Assembly: GCA_013396755.1 (NCBI GenBank)
Contig: VWZF01006664.1
Span: 224,159 to 288,158, forward strand
Direction of reading: 5' to 3'
Source: Sclerurus mexicanus
Taxonomy: Eukaryota; Chordata; Aves; Passeriformes; Furnariidae
Length of the DNA stretch: 64,000 nucleotides
Below are positions 23,001 to 36,100 of this stretch, one piece after another. Each line of letters opens with the position of its first letter. Position 1 is the first letter of the stretch. The position numbers and the translations under genes were made by a program. The notes below the pieces were generated by a model. That model made no database searches. It was not told the DNA's origin and was given only the letters and a program-made list of their open reading frames with translations.

Positions 23001-26000
23001 AGACCCCAAATTTATCAACGATCTCCAGCAGTCAGTGGATGAACTGGTAACAAACGAGAAGTTAAATCTCCATTCTGTGATTAGCCCAAGCCAGTAATTA
23101 CCTCCAAAGGTGCACTAGAAATGTAGCAGGACTGTTAGAAGAAATGGTTATCTGTCAGGTGTGTTCCTTAAAGGAAGTTACGTGCAGGAGGTCTGAACGC
23201 ACGGAATAACTGAAGCTCCCTGGTGTAGTGGGGAAGAAGAGCATTTGTCACGAGCGACAGCGAGGAGGCTTTGTGGGGACTGCTGATTCCTGATCTCGGG
23301 AATACCTTGGCCGTGTCTGCATTAGGAAGACTTAAGGACCGACGTGAGTGGACCTGGAGAGCCAAGCAGGTCGTGCTGTGCGCCTGATGACCCCATCCAC
23401 ACATGGGCAAGGGTTTTACCATGAGGTGGCTCCAGGCTGGTGCCCCAGACTGAACTCCCATCCTGTCTGAAGAGTGCCAGGTGCACAGGAAGCACATCTG
23501 TTGGCTTCCTTGCTGCTGACAGTAACTGAGGTCATGTACTTTAAGACTGCTCAGAGGTGTTTTTAGCAGGGAAATCAAGGAGATTTGCTTGGAAACAGGT
23601 TATTTATTGTAGATGACACACTGAATCCCTAAGAACAAGTTCAGATGTGTATTATTTTCCCCAGTGTCTTCTTCAGTTATTTCCTTTTCAGGGTGCTATG
23701 GCATCCCTTGGGAATGATGATGACCGGGGGGAAACAGACTTGCTCTAGATGTGAAGTCATTCCACCTCTCTACTTTTCCTACTTCTTCAGCCACTTTTCA
23801 ATGCCTGTCCTGCTTGTTACAGTGGCAGGAGGCTCAAAGATTACCGTGTTCCCACACATTTAATGCAAAGAGGGAGGAGGATAGGAGAGAGATCTCCTCT
23901 TAATTCCTTGCTAAGAGAAAAGCTGCAGCATTACAGCACATCTTATTAGACACTGGAGGATCTGTACCAGGTACAGCCTTAAAATGCCCCAGTCAGAGGA
24001 AAAGCTTTAGCTGGTATTTGCTCAGGCACCAAAAATCAACAACCCATAATTAATTATTTCCATAGGAATACAGAGACTAGAGGGAGAGGGAAGAGCAAAA
24101 GTGTCATGATGAAGAAAACCACAGCAATACATGAAGTCCTCTTGGACTAAGCACTGTACCATCAGTTTTGGCCCTGGTCAACAGGAAGTCATTAGAACTC
24201 TCCTCTCATTTACGCAGATTTTACACAGCTGCCTCCTGGAGATTCACGCTCACAGAGACACAAATCAGACTCAGAGTTACCAAGAATGAGCTGATACCTT
24301 CATATCTCACACCCTCTCAATGAGCGGAATGTAAACTGGTGTTACGTGACTGCGGCATCTTCCAGCAAGATCTGAAAACACTGTAGTAAACGCCACTGAA
24401 GGAGCTCCACACAGTAACCTGCTTTTCAGTGCCTGTTTGCTTCCACCCCCAACACTGGTTTTACAGACACAGGTGATTTATTCTATCAATGGGACTAGAT
24501 CTTGTTGGGGCTTTAATATGGTAAAGAATGAAGGCCGAGGCTAATGCTGACCTGGCAGAATACACCTGTTCCCACTCACAAGGTAACAGAACCATTTCCA
24601 GAGCTTGGGAATAGTTTTCATAGAAAACCAGCTACTGATGGTGATTCATTCCCATGTTTTATTTTTGCCAAAGTTGTTTGCATCCCCGAATACAGATGGA
24701 TCACAGTGACTCAATAACACTATCAAGGAAGTTGTTGAAATGAACAGGGCACCAATTATACAAGTGAAGTGCAAGTCAGGTTCTTTAAAAACAGTCAGCA
24801 TAACAATTGGGAGACAGTATAAGAAAGGCAGATAAATTAATACAGTGGTGACAGGAAGAATTAGGCTCTTGATTTGGAGTTGAATAAGCAATAGAATTAA
24901 AAAGAAATTTTGTGATATCCATCATACACCGGGTGATACAAGCAGAAGTAAATCTTAAAAGGCTGTAAATTACATTTGATGGATGAAGATAGATTTATTC
25001 TTTCAGCTGAATATTTCATTAGTGTTTTTTTTGTTTCAAATACTCCAGTGAAACAATTGCACTCTTACTGCACATACCACTCTCCACCTGTATTATGCTG
25101 TTCTCCATTCAAAAACCTTCTCTACAGATCACTACTGTCCCACACAACACGAAGAATTGCAGTTCCTTAAACTTGCTACAGTTTTTCTCAATGGCAAGGC
25201 AAAATAATGCAGAGTCAGGAGTGTCAAAGGCCTGATGTTTTAATGTCTGAATCAGCCCTTTCTACTGAACTCCTACAAAGTTGGATAAGGCCTTCAGCAA
25301 ACTGGCTTTTTAGATTTCTTCCTCAGATTCACGACATCTCTCTTGGAAACAAGGGATAAAAAAGTCCTTCCCATCTATTTCACGTATTCTGCAACAGTGA
25401 GAATTACTCGTTAACAGGCTCATCATGGATTCTCTCTGATGGTTTAGACAGTTTTGCAGGATGTCTCTTATTTTATTAGTGGCAAATTTCAGCCCTAAGA
25501 CATTAGAAATTTAAACAAACTTCTGGATAAATCAAGTGCAAACGCTCCTCAGAGTCAGGGTTTTTCATTGTCTCTCACACATTGTCTGTGAACTCATTAG
25601 CACAGCAGAGGCTGAAAATATTTGAGGATTCTCATAAGCACTAATATAAAAGACCAACAAGACCGATAGTCTTCTAAATGCAGAAGTTGCAGTTAAAATG
25701 CACTTCCAGAAGGATAACATCTTGAAAAACACCTAGAAAATTTTTCACACCACAACGCATTCCTGAAGAAACTGAAGTTGTCTTGGTCTTCTGCACTTCA
25801 TTCATCAACAGATATTAAAAAAAATGTGGCTGTAAAACTGCAGCTTTTCTGTGCAGTCCAACTGCGTTTCACACTTCACCTGGACACGTGTGCAGAGATG
25901 TTACACAGTGAAGGTACCACCCACAAGGCTTTACTCGGCCCCAATGACACCTCTGGCAAAACTCAGAGTAAATTCCAGATCCGGAGCTCACTTCAGCTGT

Positions 26001-29000
26001 ATATTGTTTTCATGCTTGGGTGTGAAGGCCTCCAAGCTTCTGCAGCATGTTGGTTTGTATTTGCCAGTAGAAGGAGGGGGGGAAGGTTATGCAAGATAAA
26101 CAATAAGTAGTTCGATCAGTGGGATGTTTCTGTTGCTTGTATTTTGGATTTCTGGTGAAATCACACGACGATTCTGCGAGGGAGGACTGTTAGCACCCAG
26201 TGCCCTGAATACGAGATCAACATCTGATCAAATATAACTTGCTTCAGTTTACATTCATACTGTTCATTCAAATATATTAAAACATCTTTAATGGCTTAAC
26301 TGTGTTAAGCTTTGCTCAAGTATCCCCTGCTTTTATGACTCCAGGATTCCACATGAGGCAGCACCCGTTGGAGCAGCCTACTCGGAGCCTCTGGAGAAGC
26401 AGAGAGCCAGCAGGAACCCCTCTCTGCAGGACCTGCCTCCTGTGTGCCCAAGCCCCTGAGTGTTTCCTCCTCCTGATTTTGTGCTGGTAATCTCAAGAGA
26501 CGAGTTATGTGAGAAACTACCCAAGTGCAATATTTTTGACAGGTTGTGAGTTATCTGAGGTGCAGAGAGCACGAGCCGCACAGGTGAAAATACTGTCAAT
26601 TTGTGTCACAGCTCTGACACATTAACTAGTATTTGTTAAGTGCTCTTGCAACAGAGTACTGAACACCCCTGCTCGTGCACATCAATTAATGCACCAGTGA
26701 AATGTGGTTATCTTCAGGGTGATAAAGCAGCCAGCCCAAACACTGCTTGGGCTCAGCTGTCATTTAACTGGGTTTGTCAAGGCTGAGGCAAAGAAACAAA
26801 GAGTGAAGCTGCAGGGAGTTTAGACAGCTTTGAACCTAGGACTGAGCTCCCACCTTTAGGCAATCTGCTCTTCCAGAGCCAGATTAGGGGAGCTGAAATT
26901 CAGTGCATCACTTGGCACTTCCTACTACTTTATATATGTTGAATGGTTGCATCAGCCAATTTTTGTAGTCATCTCACTGGCCATTCCTTGAGGCTCTCTG
27001 TCCACATACCAGTAAACGAAACAAAAACTGAGGAAACAGCCTGCTCAAGGTGCCACAGTTAAGGAAGAAATATCTAAATATGTCCAAGGGAAAGTCCCAG
27101 AAGGCTGAAGTACTTTATCTGAAAAAGCCTAATTTCCTATCCAGCTGGAGGTATGGGAACGACTTCTTAGACCACTTTCCTTTGTTTCTTATGATCCAAA
27201 ACGATCTGTATTGCTTGTCTGAACTATCACTTTACTGCTTTCTGACAAATTAAATCTCCTTAAAGGACCTTTTCCCAATCACTGTGACAGCACACACATT
27301 GTCTCAGCATGAAACAATACGGGAACAGCGTCATCATTTTTTAATATCAATGTTAGAAGAGCTACAATCAACATCCCCCCTTCTCAACCGTCCTAGCTGT
27401 GCAGCGGATTTGGGAAGTGGGACTTTCTTCTGTGATTTTCTTTGTGTTTTACCTCAAATCAGCATGGTAGGAGAACTCAGCCTCTATGCTCTGGCAACTG
27501 TCTGGATGGCCAGTGCAATTCCTGCTTAACTGAGGGGTTCAGAGCCCAGGTATCCAGTGGCATGTGGGTTCCAGGCACTCACTGATGTAACTGCACAGAA
27601 GTTTCTGAAGAGCACGTGAAAACCTACAGAAACCTCACAAAATGATGCCTCTCTATCAGCAGAAGGTACCACCTGGGCTTTAATCCTCATGAACAATCCT
27701 CAGTGTGAGGGCACTTTCCCCTCCACAGAGAGCCCTGCTGTGAGTGTCAGACTGTCACAAGCTGCTCCTCACCTGGGAAGAAATTTCCATTTCCACATGT
27801 CCTCTTGTACAAAGTATCGTGAATCAGAGCAATGGAAGAATAGCTCGAAGTCAGAATAACTTGTGCTGAACAACATTAGAACGGCCTGTGAGATGATGCT
27901 GATGAACATCAATATTTCGAGAGACAGAAGCAAACTTGCCTGAGGTATCACGGTGCTCCCAGAGTGTTTCTATGACGCAGGTGGTTACTATGCAAATAGA
28001 TCAACCCGGGAAGTATAGGAGGAGAAACGCCAGAATGAATTAAAATAGGTCAATTAGTCATCTTTCAGTTCTGTAGGACTTTTGGTGCTGAAGCCCTACA
28101 AAACTGAGTTGACTCACTTCTGAATTTGCTCAAGGGTAATTAGGAACATAGATAAAGATGCTATTCTGCAGCTGTTTTGGTAATTTTTTTTTCCCCTATT
28201 CCAGGTTTTTTCAAGTTCAGCATCCAAAACAAATCAGATTGGTCACTCAACAACCCCCAAACCCCCATCTGGCTTCTATGCACATGGAGTGAGAGAGAAC
28301 TTGAGGAAAGAATGACTCTTCTGAAATAATATATTTCCTAACATATGTTTTTGTGAAAACAACTAATGACTGATACTTTTAGTGAAATGCCTACGAGTCC
28401 TCAACATTTTCTCACTTCACATCTTCACATCTATCAGTGAAAAGAGTGGCCACCACTACAATCCAGCACCAGTTTTCACTCTCCCTTATCCGCTCGTCCC
28501 ATGGAGGGACAAAGCTGCAGAAAATCAGGCCCTTGGTCTTCTGTGCAGTGGAAACCAGTGTGGGTTTTCAGTGGAACAGCAAAGAGCACACACAAACCCA
28601 GCCAGCTGAGCACTGAAGAACACTGCAGAGAAGGCAGCAGGAGAAGGTGACAGCGACAGAGGGGAGCAGCAGCGTGTCTGCAGCCCCTGGAGAGAAGCAG
28701 GGGGATGAACAGCCAGCTGTGCTCTTCTGCCTCCCCATGTCTGTAATCAGGCCATTTCTGTGTTTCTCCTCTTCTCGCTGCCGGACTTGGAAAAGAAATG
28801 TCAGCCCACAAACTCTGCCTGAGGAGAAGACACCCGTGACATTTTATTCTTATATGCTGAGCATGACCCACACACACAGGGCAGGATTCCCCCTTGTACC
28901 TGCCCACCTCTAGGTGTGTGTCTCACGCCCTTCACTGAAAGATCTCTGCCACCTGCCTGATCCTCCACGCCAGTCCCAGCCCCTCGGCTTGAGCTGGGAC

Positions 29001-30008
29001 CTCTCAACCAGACACACCTGATGCTAGGACCTCTCAACCAGACACACCTGATGCTGGGACCTCTCAACCAGACACACCTGATGCTGGGCTCCACAGGGAC
29101 GGTCCAGCCTGGTGGATGCCTCAGCACAGTCACGTTAGAAGGTGTTTTTCTCTGACTAGTTTCAAGGTTGTCCCTCCTGTCACGTAACTCCCCCCACCTG
29201 TTGCGTAACTTCGTATGGTTTCTCCAGGTAGGAGCACTCAGTGACACTTCTGCTGTCTCTGTCCCACGCTCACAGTTCCATGGATATACAGTTTGCCCTA
29301 ATAGTCCCTGAACTCCTTTGCAATTTGCATTTTAATTTGAATCAATCTATGCAGTCTATTTATTTACTTTTGCTCTTTCCTGCAGTGGAGATACTGGTCT
29401 GACAGAGCGTGCCAGTAAATCATACCCATAATGCCAGGCTCCTTGAATTCCAAAGAGATTCCTTATTCTTTGCTGCCTGCCTCTGTTTCCCATGTAATTT
29501 AAAACCAGCAGGCAGCAATTGAACTCTCAGATCTCATTAATACCTACAAGCCCTTCCAAGAAGCAGCAGCAGACTGGAGACTTTCTTCAAGGTGATGGGC
29601 AAATGTGCCAAAGTTGCCTTTTATTTATATTGCTGCTGATGCTTTTCAATCACACAGCTTCTCTTTATTTGCATGTTCTTGATTTACTTGTTCTGCTTTA
29701 TATAATGTCTCCTCTCTGTGCAAGAACACCACGACAATCTAGGAGCCTTTCATGCTATGCAAGTTTATTTTTCAATTCTGTTTTATGCTTGCCTTCAATA
29801 ATTAACAACTTCATAAACTACATCCATGAAATGCAACCCATACTGAAAGTTTTAATGTATCATTCATCTTTGTAGCTAATTAAGCTTTTTGTACCAAGAC
29901 AAGAAGTCACGAAATACATCAAGCACAGCTAGGCCAACATTTAGCTAAGAAGGGAATTAAGCAAAAAGAGGGATAGAAAAGTCTCAGCTGAACTCTCAAA
30001 CTGCTTAC
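20011..30008 (-). other. HECW1 intron E3-E4 (10.0 kb)
   Basis: The intron contains a short (CA)7 at 21416-21429, the 30-bp minisatellite at 28993-29088, and otherwise mixed sequence. A minus-strand open frame at 28801-29247 begins at GTG, spans the minisatellite and is considered non-coding. Confidence 0.85.
28993..29088. repeat. 30-bp minisatellite, three full units plus a partial
   Basis: Units start at 28993, 29023 and 29053 and each begins gctgggacctctcaacc (the second has gctagg), with cacacctgat at the unit end. A fourth partial copy (gctggg) ends at 29088. Unit length is a multiple of three, so a minus-strand frame reads the same ten residues (including RCVWLRGP) three times without stops. 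It lies in intron E3-E4. Confidence 0.97.
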
Positions 30009-30178
30009 CTCTCCTTGCCAGATGGGGTTAACAGTATTACACATGATCTTAGATCTTTTCTCCTGCCCATGGTGAGGAAGTGCTGGGAAGATGCTGTGTT
30101 TTCCAGGCTGAATGGAAATCTTCAGGTAAGGATCTGGATTGAAGAACATTCCTTTCTTCAGACCAAAAGCCTGGAAAT
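30009..30178 (-). CDS. HECW1: HECW1 coding exon E3: core of the C2 domain
   Basis: This 170-nt exon encodes 56 codons plus two bases completing the Asp codon begun in E2. It contains FQAFGLKKGMFFNPDPYLKI, a Pro-rich loop with HSIFPALPHHGQEKRSK, and NTVNPIWQGE at its end. The NPDPYLKI and NTVNPIW motifs are classic C2-domain strands; the Asp in the first is in the position of a calcium-loop acidic residue in calcium-binding C2 domains. C2 domains of NEDD4-family ligases direct the enzyme to membranes and can contribute to autoinhibition. The acceptor is ttctttcag, the donor gtaagc, and the exit phase 0. Differences from remembered human protein are few (AFG for AMG, EKRSKIMC for ERRSKIIG, QGE for QAE). 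Confidence 0.97.
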
Positions 30179-33100
30179 CTGAAAGAAGGTAAATAACATG
30201 ATTATTTTGCCACATTCCAAGTAGCTCTTTGGGACGTTAGGGACAATATAAGTGGAACCAGTAGGGAACTCAAATAATATGGCTGGAATGTGAAATTATT
30301 GTGAGGCAATGTAACACCAAAGCATAATGACCTTGTGATTTAGAAGTTACAGATTATTACATAATGAAACTGCAAATTTACAACCTAATTGCACAGACTG
30401 ATTTGGCTTCAAAATCCACATTTATGCAATTTCAAGTGATCTGCTACTTTTTCTGACAAGCCAAGCACTTGCCCAGGCTGACTCCAGTGGGAGGAGTACT
30501 GTTAAAAAGAGATCCAGTCATTTAATCACTAAGTCATGGCATTCAGTACCCAGTGCACTTCTCTTAGGTATCAATTTTACCTTTCTACAAAGTTTAGTTT
30601 TTTACAGTGCTTTTTTTCTACCATGAAAAGCCATTTTTCACCTTTTCCCTTTCCAAGCATTTTCTTCTCTGTGCAGGTTTAACTTTACCTGTAGTAACTC
30701 GGAAAAACTCTTGCCTGTAATGTCCAAATTTTAAGCAGGGCTTTGTAGCTGCAGAACTCCCAGGGAGCATAACGTGTGTGTCGTGCAGACAAAAAGTCTC
30801 CAGGCACTTATTTGCCAATTTACTCATAACATTCTGAAGAAAGACACAAAGCCCATTATGGTCTGTGCCTGTGAAGCCAATGAAACGCAAACCAATCTGC
30901 TGCTAAATCATTAATTTTGGCTCAACAGACACAAACCAAACCCTCTGGCCTTCTCTTTTTCCAGATGCATTTCTGAGCTTCCTTTGGAGGATAGAAGCAC
31001 TTACTCCTATTAGCGAGTTCAGGAACTGATTTGTTTTCCACCACTTTGCATGAGATTCTCCTCTGTTTAGAGCTTTATTTCACACAGGGCCATAAGCCCT
31101 GCACTGCGTTCTGCCCACTTCCCCTTGCTGTATTGAAGAGATAAAGTATCACACAAGATAGTTTCCAAAACTACTTAGATGCATACCTAAACATTCAACT
31201 TAAACACTTCTTTTTTTTCTTTTAGGCATGTTTTGAAAACATGAATTTTCAGTGTCTTTTAATTCTCTTCTGATTAAAAATCCAATTATTCTGGCAGGTT
31301 GTGGGCAACCATGTAAAACCCCCTGGGCAGATATTTTGGATGAATCTGAAAACCATACACATTGCACACCATCATCAGTACTTTTCCCAGGAAACAGCTC
31401 TATCAAAGGCAGGGATCAGGTTCACCCACTGTACTTTGCTTCCTTAACATACAGTAAGAGCCAGCGCAATCAAACGTGCAAGTTAAAAAGAACTGCTTTT
31501 CTTTCTGGCGGCTTTAATCATCTATCCCCGCACACAAGTCATGTTGCAGATATTCAGAAGCTGTTGGACAGATGGCCCTGACACAGACTGTGTTTTCAGA
31601 ATCTCATTCTTGAGACATTTTCTAACAATTAGCAATAGAAAAAATTGAGGCTATCACTGCTAAGAGCCTATTTGAAAGGACTTTGTTGACAGCTTGTACT
31701 GCCACGGTCCTAGCAATGCTACCACACAAAGAAAATGACCTGCTTCAGACTGATAACATTGATTTTCTTTTCCTTTCTTTTCTTTTGAGAGCACAATCCC
31801 TGTGTAGCCAGCGTCCATCTCATCCTGAAATCCTATATGGCAACCTCTTTGGCTTTGGAATTTGTGCTGCCAGAAATGCCTTGCAAAAGCAATGAACTAC
31901 AAGGCCCGGCGGTGTTTTAATGTCAGGCTGTGAGTGTATGAGAGGAGAGAAAAACCTTGGGGATCTTATTTTCCTTCTCGCTGATGTTTCCTCAGAAGAT
32001 TCTGAAACTGAAATATTTATTGCTGTATATGTTTCTGATTTTTTTCCTTCAAAGAGAGACTGCAGTGTCTTTGGGCACCACTGAGTAAAGAAATGGTCTA
32101 TTGATAGACAGAAAATACCTAGCACTCAATTATGTATATTTATATATTATGTATCATAAAGAAAATACATATTATGATGACCTACCAGCCTCTTTCCAGT
32201 TAGGGGAATTAAGCATAGCCATGAAGATGAAGGCACTCCTAGTCTCATTTTTGTATTTGGATGAGGAAAAAGATTATAATTCAGCTAAGCACACAGCAGG
32301 AAATTTTGTGTCATTTTCTTGCTTAAATTGCAAAATGTAACAAAATTTGTCAAAAAGTTGGTTAGAAACTTCAATTTTTAATGTCCAAATTATGCACAGG
32401 TCTAGTAGGAATAGCTTTCTCAAGGACAAATATCCCACTTATATAGCTCACCACGAGTTCTCATCACTGTGAAAAATGGAGCATCAGAAATGCAAGAGCT
32501 CTGAGTCAAGTGACGTGGATGTGTGCACTTAACCAGAACTGCAGTTAATGTGCAGTGAAACTTATCTGCAGTAACCAAAGGCTCAGATATTCCCAGCAGA
32601 ACAATCCCAGCTATTCTGCTTTCCCAAATGAAAGTCCTTCTCTCCATCACCCTCAGAGAGGAGGTTCTGAAGATACTAAACAGCTGAGTGATGGTCTGAG
32701 GCTAAGTGAGCAGGGACCTTTGGTGGAACCCATGAACTCCACGAGGCTGGGACATGCCCTGCTGTGCACTGTAGTTTTGTAGTGTATTTCCTGGAGGCAT
32801 ATGAGGAAATGCTACCGAGATAAGTCCTCTGTGCTTTGCAAAGGTATATATTCCTCCAGTCTCTTTAAAAAAAGTTATTAATATATCATCCATCAGTTTC
32901 CTATTTAGTCATAACTCACACTTCAGCGTGACAGAGGTTATTTACATCTCAGTGTGCTGATGTCAGGTCGTCTCTCCGAGATGACAGAGGGAAGGAATCC
33001 AGGCAGAGACAAAACCATCGCAGACCCTTTCACTGCTGCACACTTGCAGTAATTGTGAGTACGTGTCCCTAATCCAGCTGGGCTCACTTCACTGTAAAAC

Positions 33101-36100
33101 AATGGCTTGTCCTTATTGCTGCTGGCCCCAAGTGAATTAGGAATTTTGTCCAGCTTCAGAGCTTCCCTTCTGTATCTGCTGATCTCCAGGTGCCTGGATG
33201 AGACCTAAGACAACCCTGTGCTAGGTCACTTGCATGCATGTCCCCTCTGTTCCTCAGGTGGGCCACAGACTTTCCTGTCTGCCTCATAAAGGGTCATTTG
33301 GCAAATCTATTTGCCAAGCAGCATCACCAGCTTTGGGTCCTGGGAACTGGATAGTGATGGAGAGTCTGGTTTTGTGGCAAACTGGAAACCAGCATGTATT
33401 TACTGGAACCAGGTGGGGATGCCCATTCCAAGAGGTACAGCCACAACACATCGGTGTTTTACCATGTTTGACTTTGCCTCAATACAAATTGTTAAGCTTT
33501 CAAAAGGCCAGGGAGGAAGTCTGATTTAGGCTTGTGAGTCACACATGGTCATGCTGAGCAGGAAGATTCTCTGACAGTAAGGATCAGCAAAACTGCCATA
33601 AAGATGGCATTTCAACTCCCCGCAGACAGACCCATGCTCCATGGAGGAGCGTGACAGAAAAGGATGGAGAATCAGAGAGGGAACCAGACTCTGGAGCAGT
33701 CTGTTTTCTAAATTAATTACATTTAGCGTGGACATCAATACATCAGAAGTAAGTTAAAGAAGTTGGAAGATGTTTTCCTCAAGGGATGAGAGGACTTTGC
33801 CAGCAGCTGTGGAAGAACTTTCCTAGAAATAACACACAAGGCTATTCTGTGCAGTTTATAAACGTGTCTCAAGAAGACCAAGCCCACCTAGTCTCCTGAT
33901 GGTGCATATTTTACTTCACTGAAGCAGCCAGAGCCCACAAACCAGCAGAAGGCTCAAAGAGCTGCTAGTTTTGAGAAACTGACACTGATATTCTAAACCA
34001 GCTGGCAACTTCCTTCCAACAAACAGAGTATTGAATGCCTTTTGTGTTTCCAAGCACTGTCCAACTGAGGACAATTGATGTCTTGCAGCTATCTATAGCA
34101 GCAGAGGTTATTAAGCCCTACAAATTTTATGCTCAGCTGCCCAAATTCACATTTTTCTTGTTTAGCACAGTAGCCTTGTGATTTCAGGACCAGGAAATGG
34201 GATGTGTTCCTCATGAGCCACTTGACCCTCTGAGCAAATGAAGACATCTTGAGTTTGGCCAAACTTGCCCAGGACACACCTAAAAGCGGCACCAATGGAG
34301 TTAACAGCACACTGCAAAGAACCAAGTGTCACTGGAACGACCGCAGTCAATGTAGATCATGATCTAGCTTGACGAGCACCAAAATGGAATCTATTCCCTC
34401 TGTGAGCTGATCATTAATGGCAGAAAGTAAAAAACACTGTCATCTTACCGAGATCCTGATAGTTCATGTATCAAAGCCCAGTAAACCATCTTCATAATCC
34501 ATCTCCACAAGAGACTTGCTAATTAGGATGTCGATGGACAGCGCCAACGTTTCCCTTCAGATCTCCTTGGTGAATTCCCAAAGAGCTGTCAGCTTGGCTT
34601 CTGACACCAAAAAAATGTCCTTGGACAGGACTGGTGTGTGGGTTGACTACCAAGGAGGGAAGGTAATCGCCAGGGTGCTGATATGTCAGTGTTTCTTTGG
34701 CAGAGCTTGGGCAGATGGGGCAGGACCCACCTCAGAGGGCAGCAGTTCACCCGAGGAGCTGAGCTACCTGAGACACGGTCCTGCCTTCAAAAGAAGGACC
34801 AACAAACCCCTCCTTGCTCAAGATTCAGCAGAAGGCACACAGGTGCTGCCTCTCAGCCACGTGCTTTTAAAGCAAGAGAGACTATGGTAGCTACTGTCAG
34901 TGTCCAAACCCCTCGACAGTAAGGGCACAGCGGTACCGCATTGGCTGAAATGCCAATTTGGCTCACGCAGCAGCACAGGACACTAAAACTCATCATAAGC
35001 AAAGTGTGCACGGATTCACAGAAGCATTGCATCTGGTGTTAGATTGCAAGGAGCAAATACCAAGCAATTTTAGAATTCAAAATGTGCAATGATAGGAAGT
35101 CTTAAAATCCAACACTGCAAACTAAGGGGGGGAATAAGAAAGATACTACATAAAGTACAATAGATGACTGACTTGATCAGCTCCTGAATGAGAGTCTGCA
35201 ACTGGTGATACACAAGAGGTGAAATCAGATAATTGAAGTGCTTCTTTCTGCTCTCAGACAGACTTCACTTTCCTTTTAAAACAGAATCTTGTGTAATTGC
35301 ACAAATAGGAATTGAAAGGTCTGAGATTCTTTAAAAAAAAAGACTAAGTGGAACAGATAAACCAAAACATTTCTGTGGCAGGGTTGCCAGGCAAAACATT
35401 AAAAACAGTGGAAGAGAGGACAAAATATTTTTCTCTAGCTGTAAACGCTACAAAAAAAAATAATGAAAGGGATTCTCATTTGTGTAAGGAAAGGGCAGCA
35501 GAAGTATTAGGAAGAAAATAGGTCTATTAAGAAATGAAAAGCAGAAATTAATTATTCAAAAATGGCTGAAAGACAGGCTACCTTTTTAATTGTCTTCATC
35601 AAGGCAGAAAGCAACAGAAGAAGTCTGAACAGCTTATCACAGCGAGTGGGAGTTCTTAAAAGTGAGGACGATTAACCCCTGGAGCAAAAGGCCCCCTCTG
35701 GGTGCCCTCGGGCCCCGAGTGCCCCCAGACTGTGAGACACGTGTGACCCAAACCCATGGGCCAAGGTGGCCTGTGCTGTCCCTGGCAGGACTCTGCGGGC
35801 ACAGGTGTGCCGGGGGTGGCAGAAAGCGCCCTCACTCTCACACAGCATCCGACAGGTAACAGGGATGAGAAGGTCAGGTTTATAGAGAATACATTGGGCA
35901 AGTTGGCAAGAGCTGGGGAGGGCAGAGGAACCAGCAGGTTTATAGCAGTATTAACCAAAATTTAGTGGCCAGAACTCCTGTTACAAAGTCAGTCACTAGG
36001 ATTTCAAAAAACTGGTGCAGATAAAGTGCATTATATACCTGCACTGTGAACAAGCGTTTCATGGTGACAACTATTGCCACAACAACCCTTAGTGGACCTT

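Noticed and set aside
28993..29088. Possible CRISPR-like direct-repeat array
   Set aside because: The 30-bp units are contiguous with no spacers and lie in a vertebrate intron; it is a minisatellite.
28801..29247. 148-codon minus-strand open frame across the minisatellite
   Set aside because: GTG start, no flanking splice evidence and low-complexity content; the frame stays open because the repeat unit length is a multiple of three.
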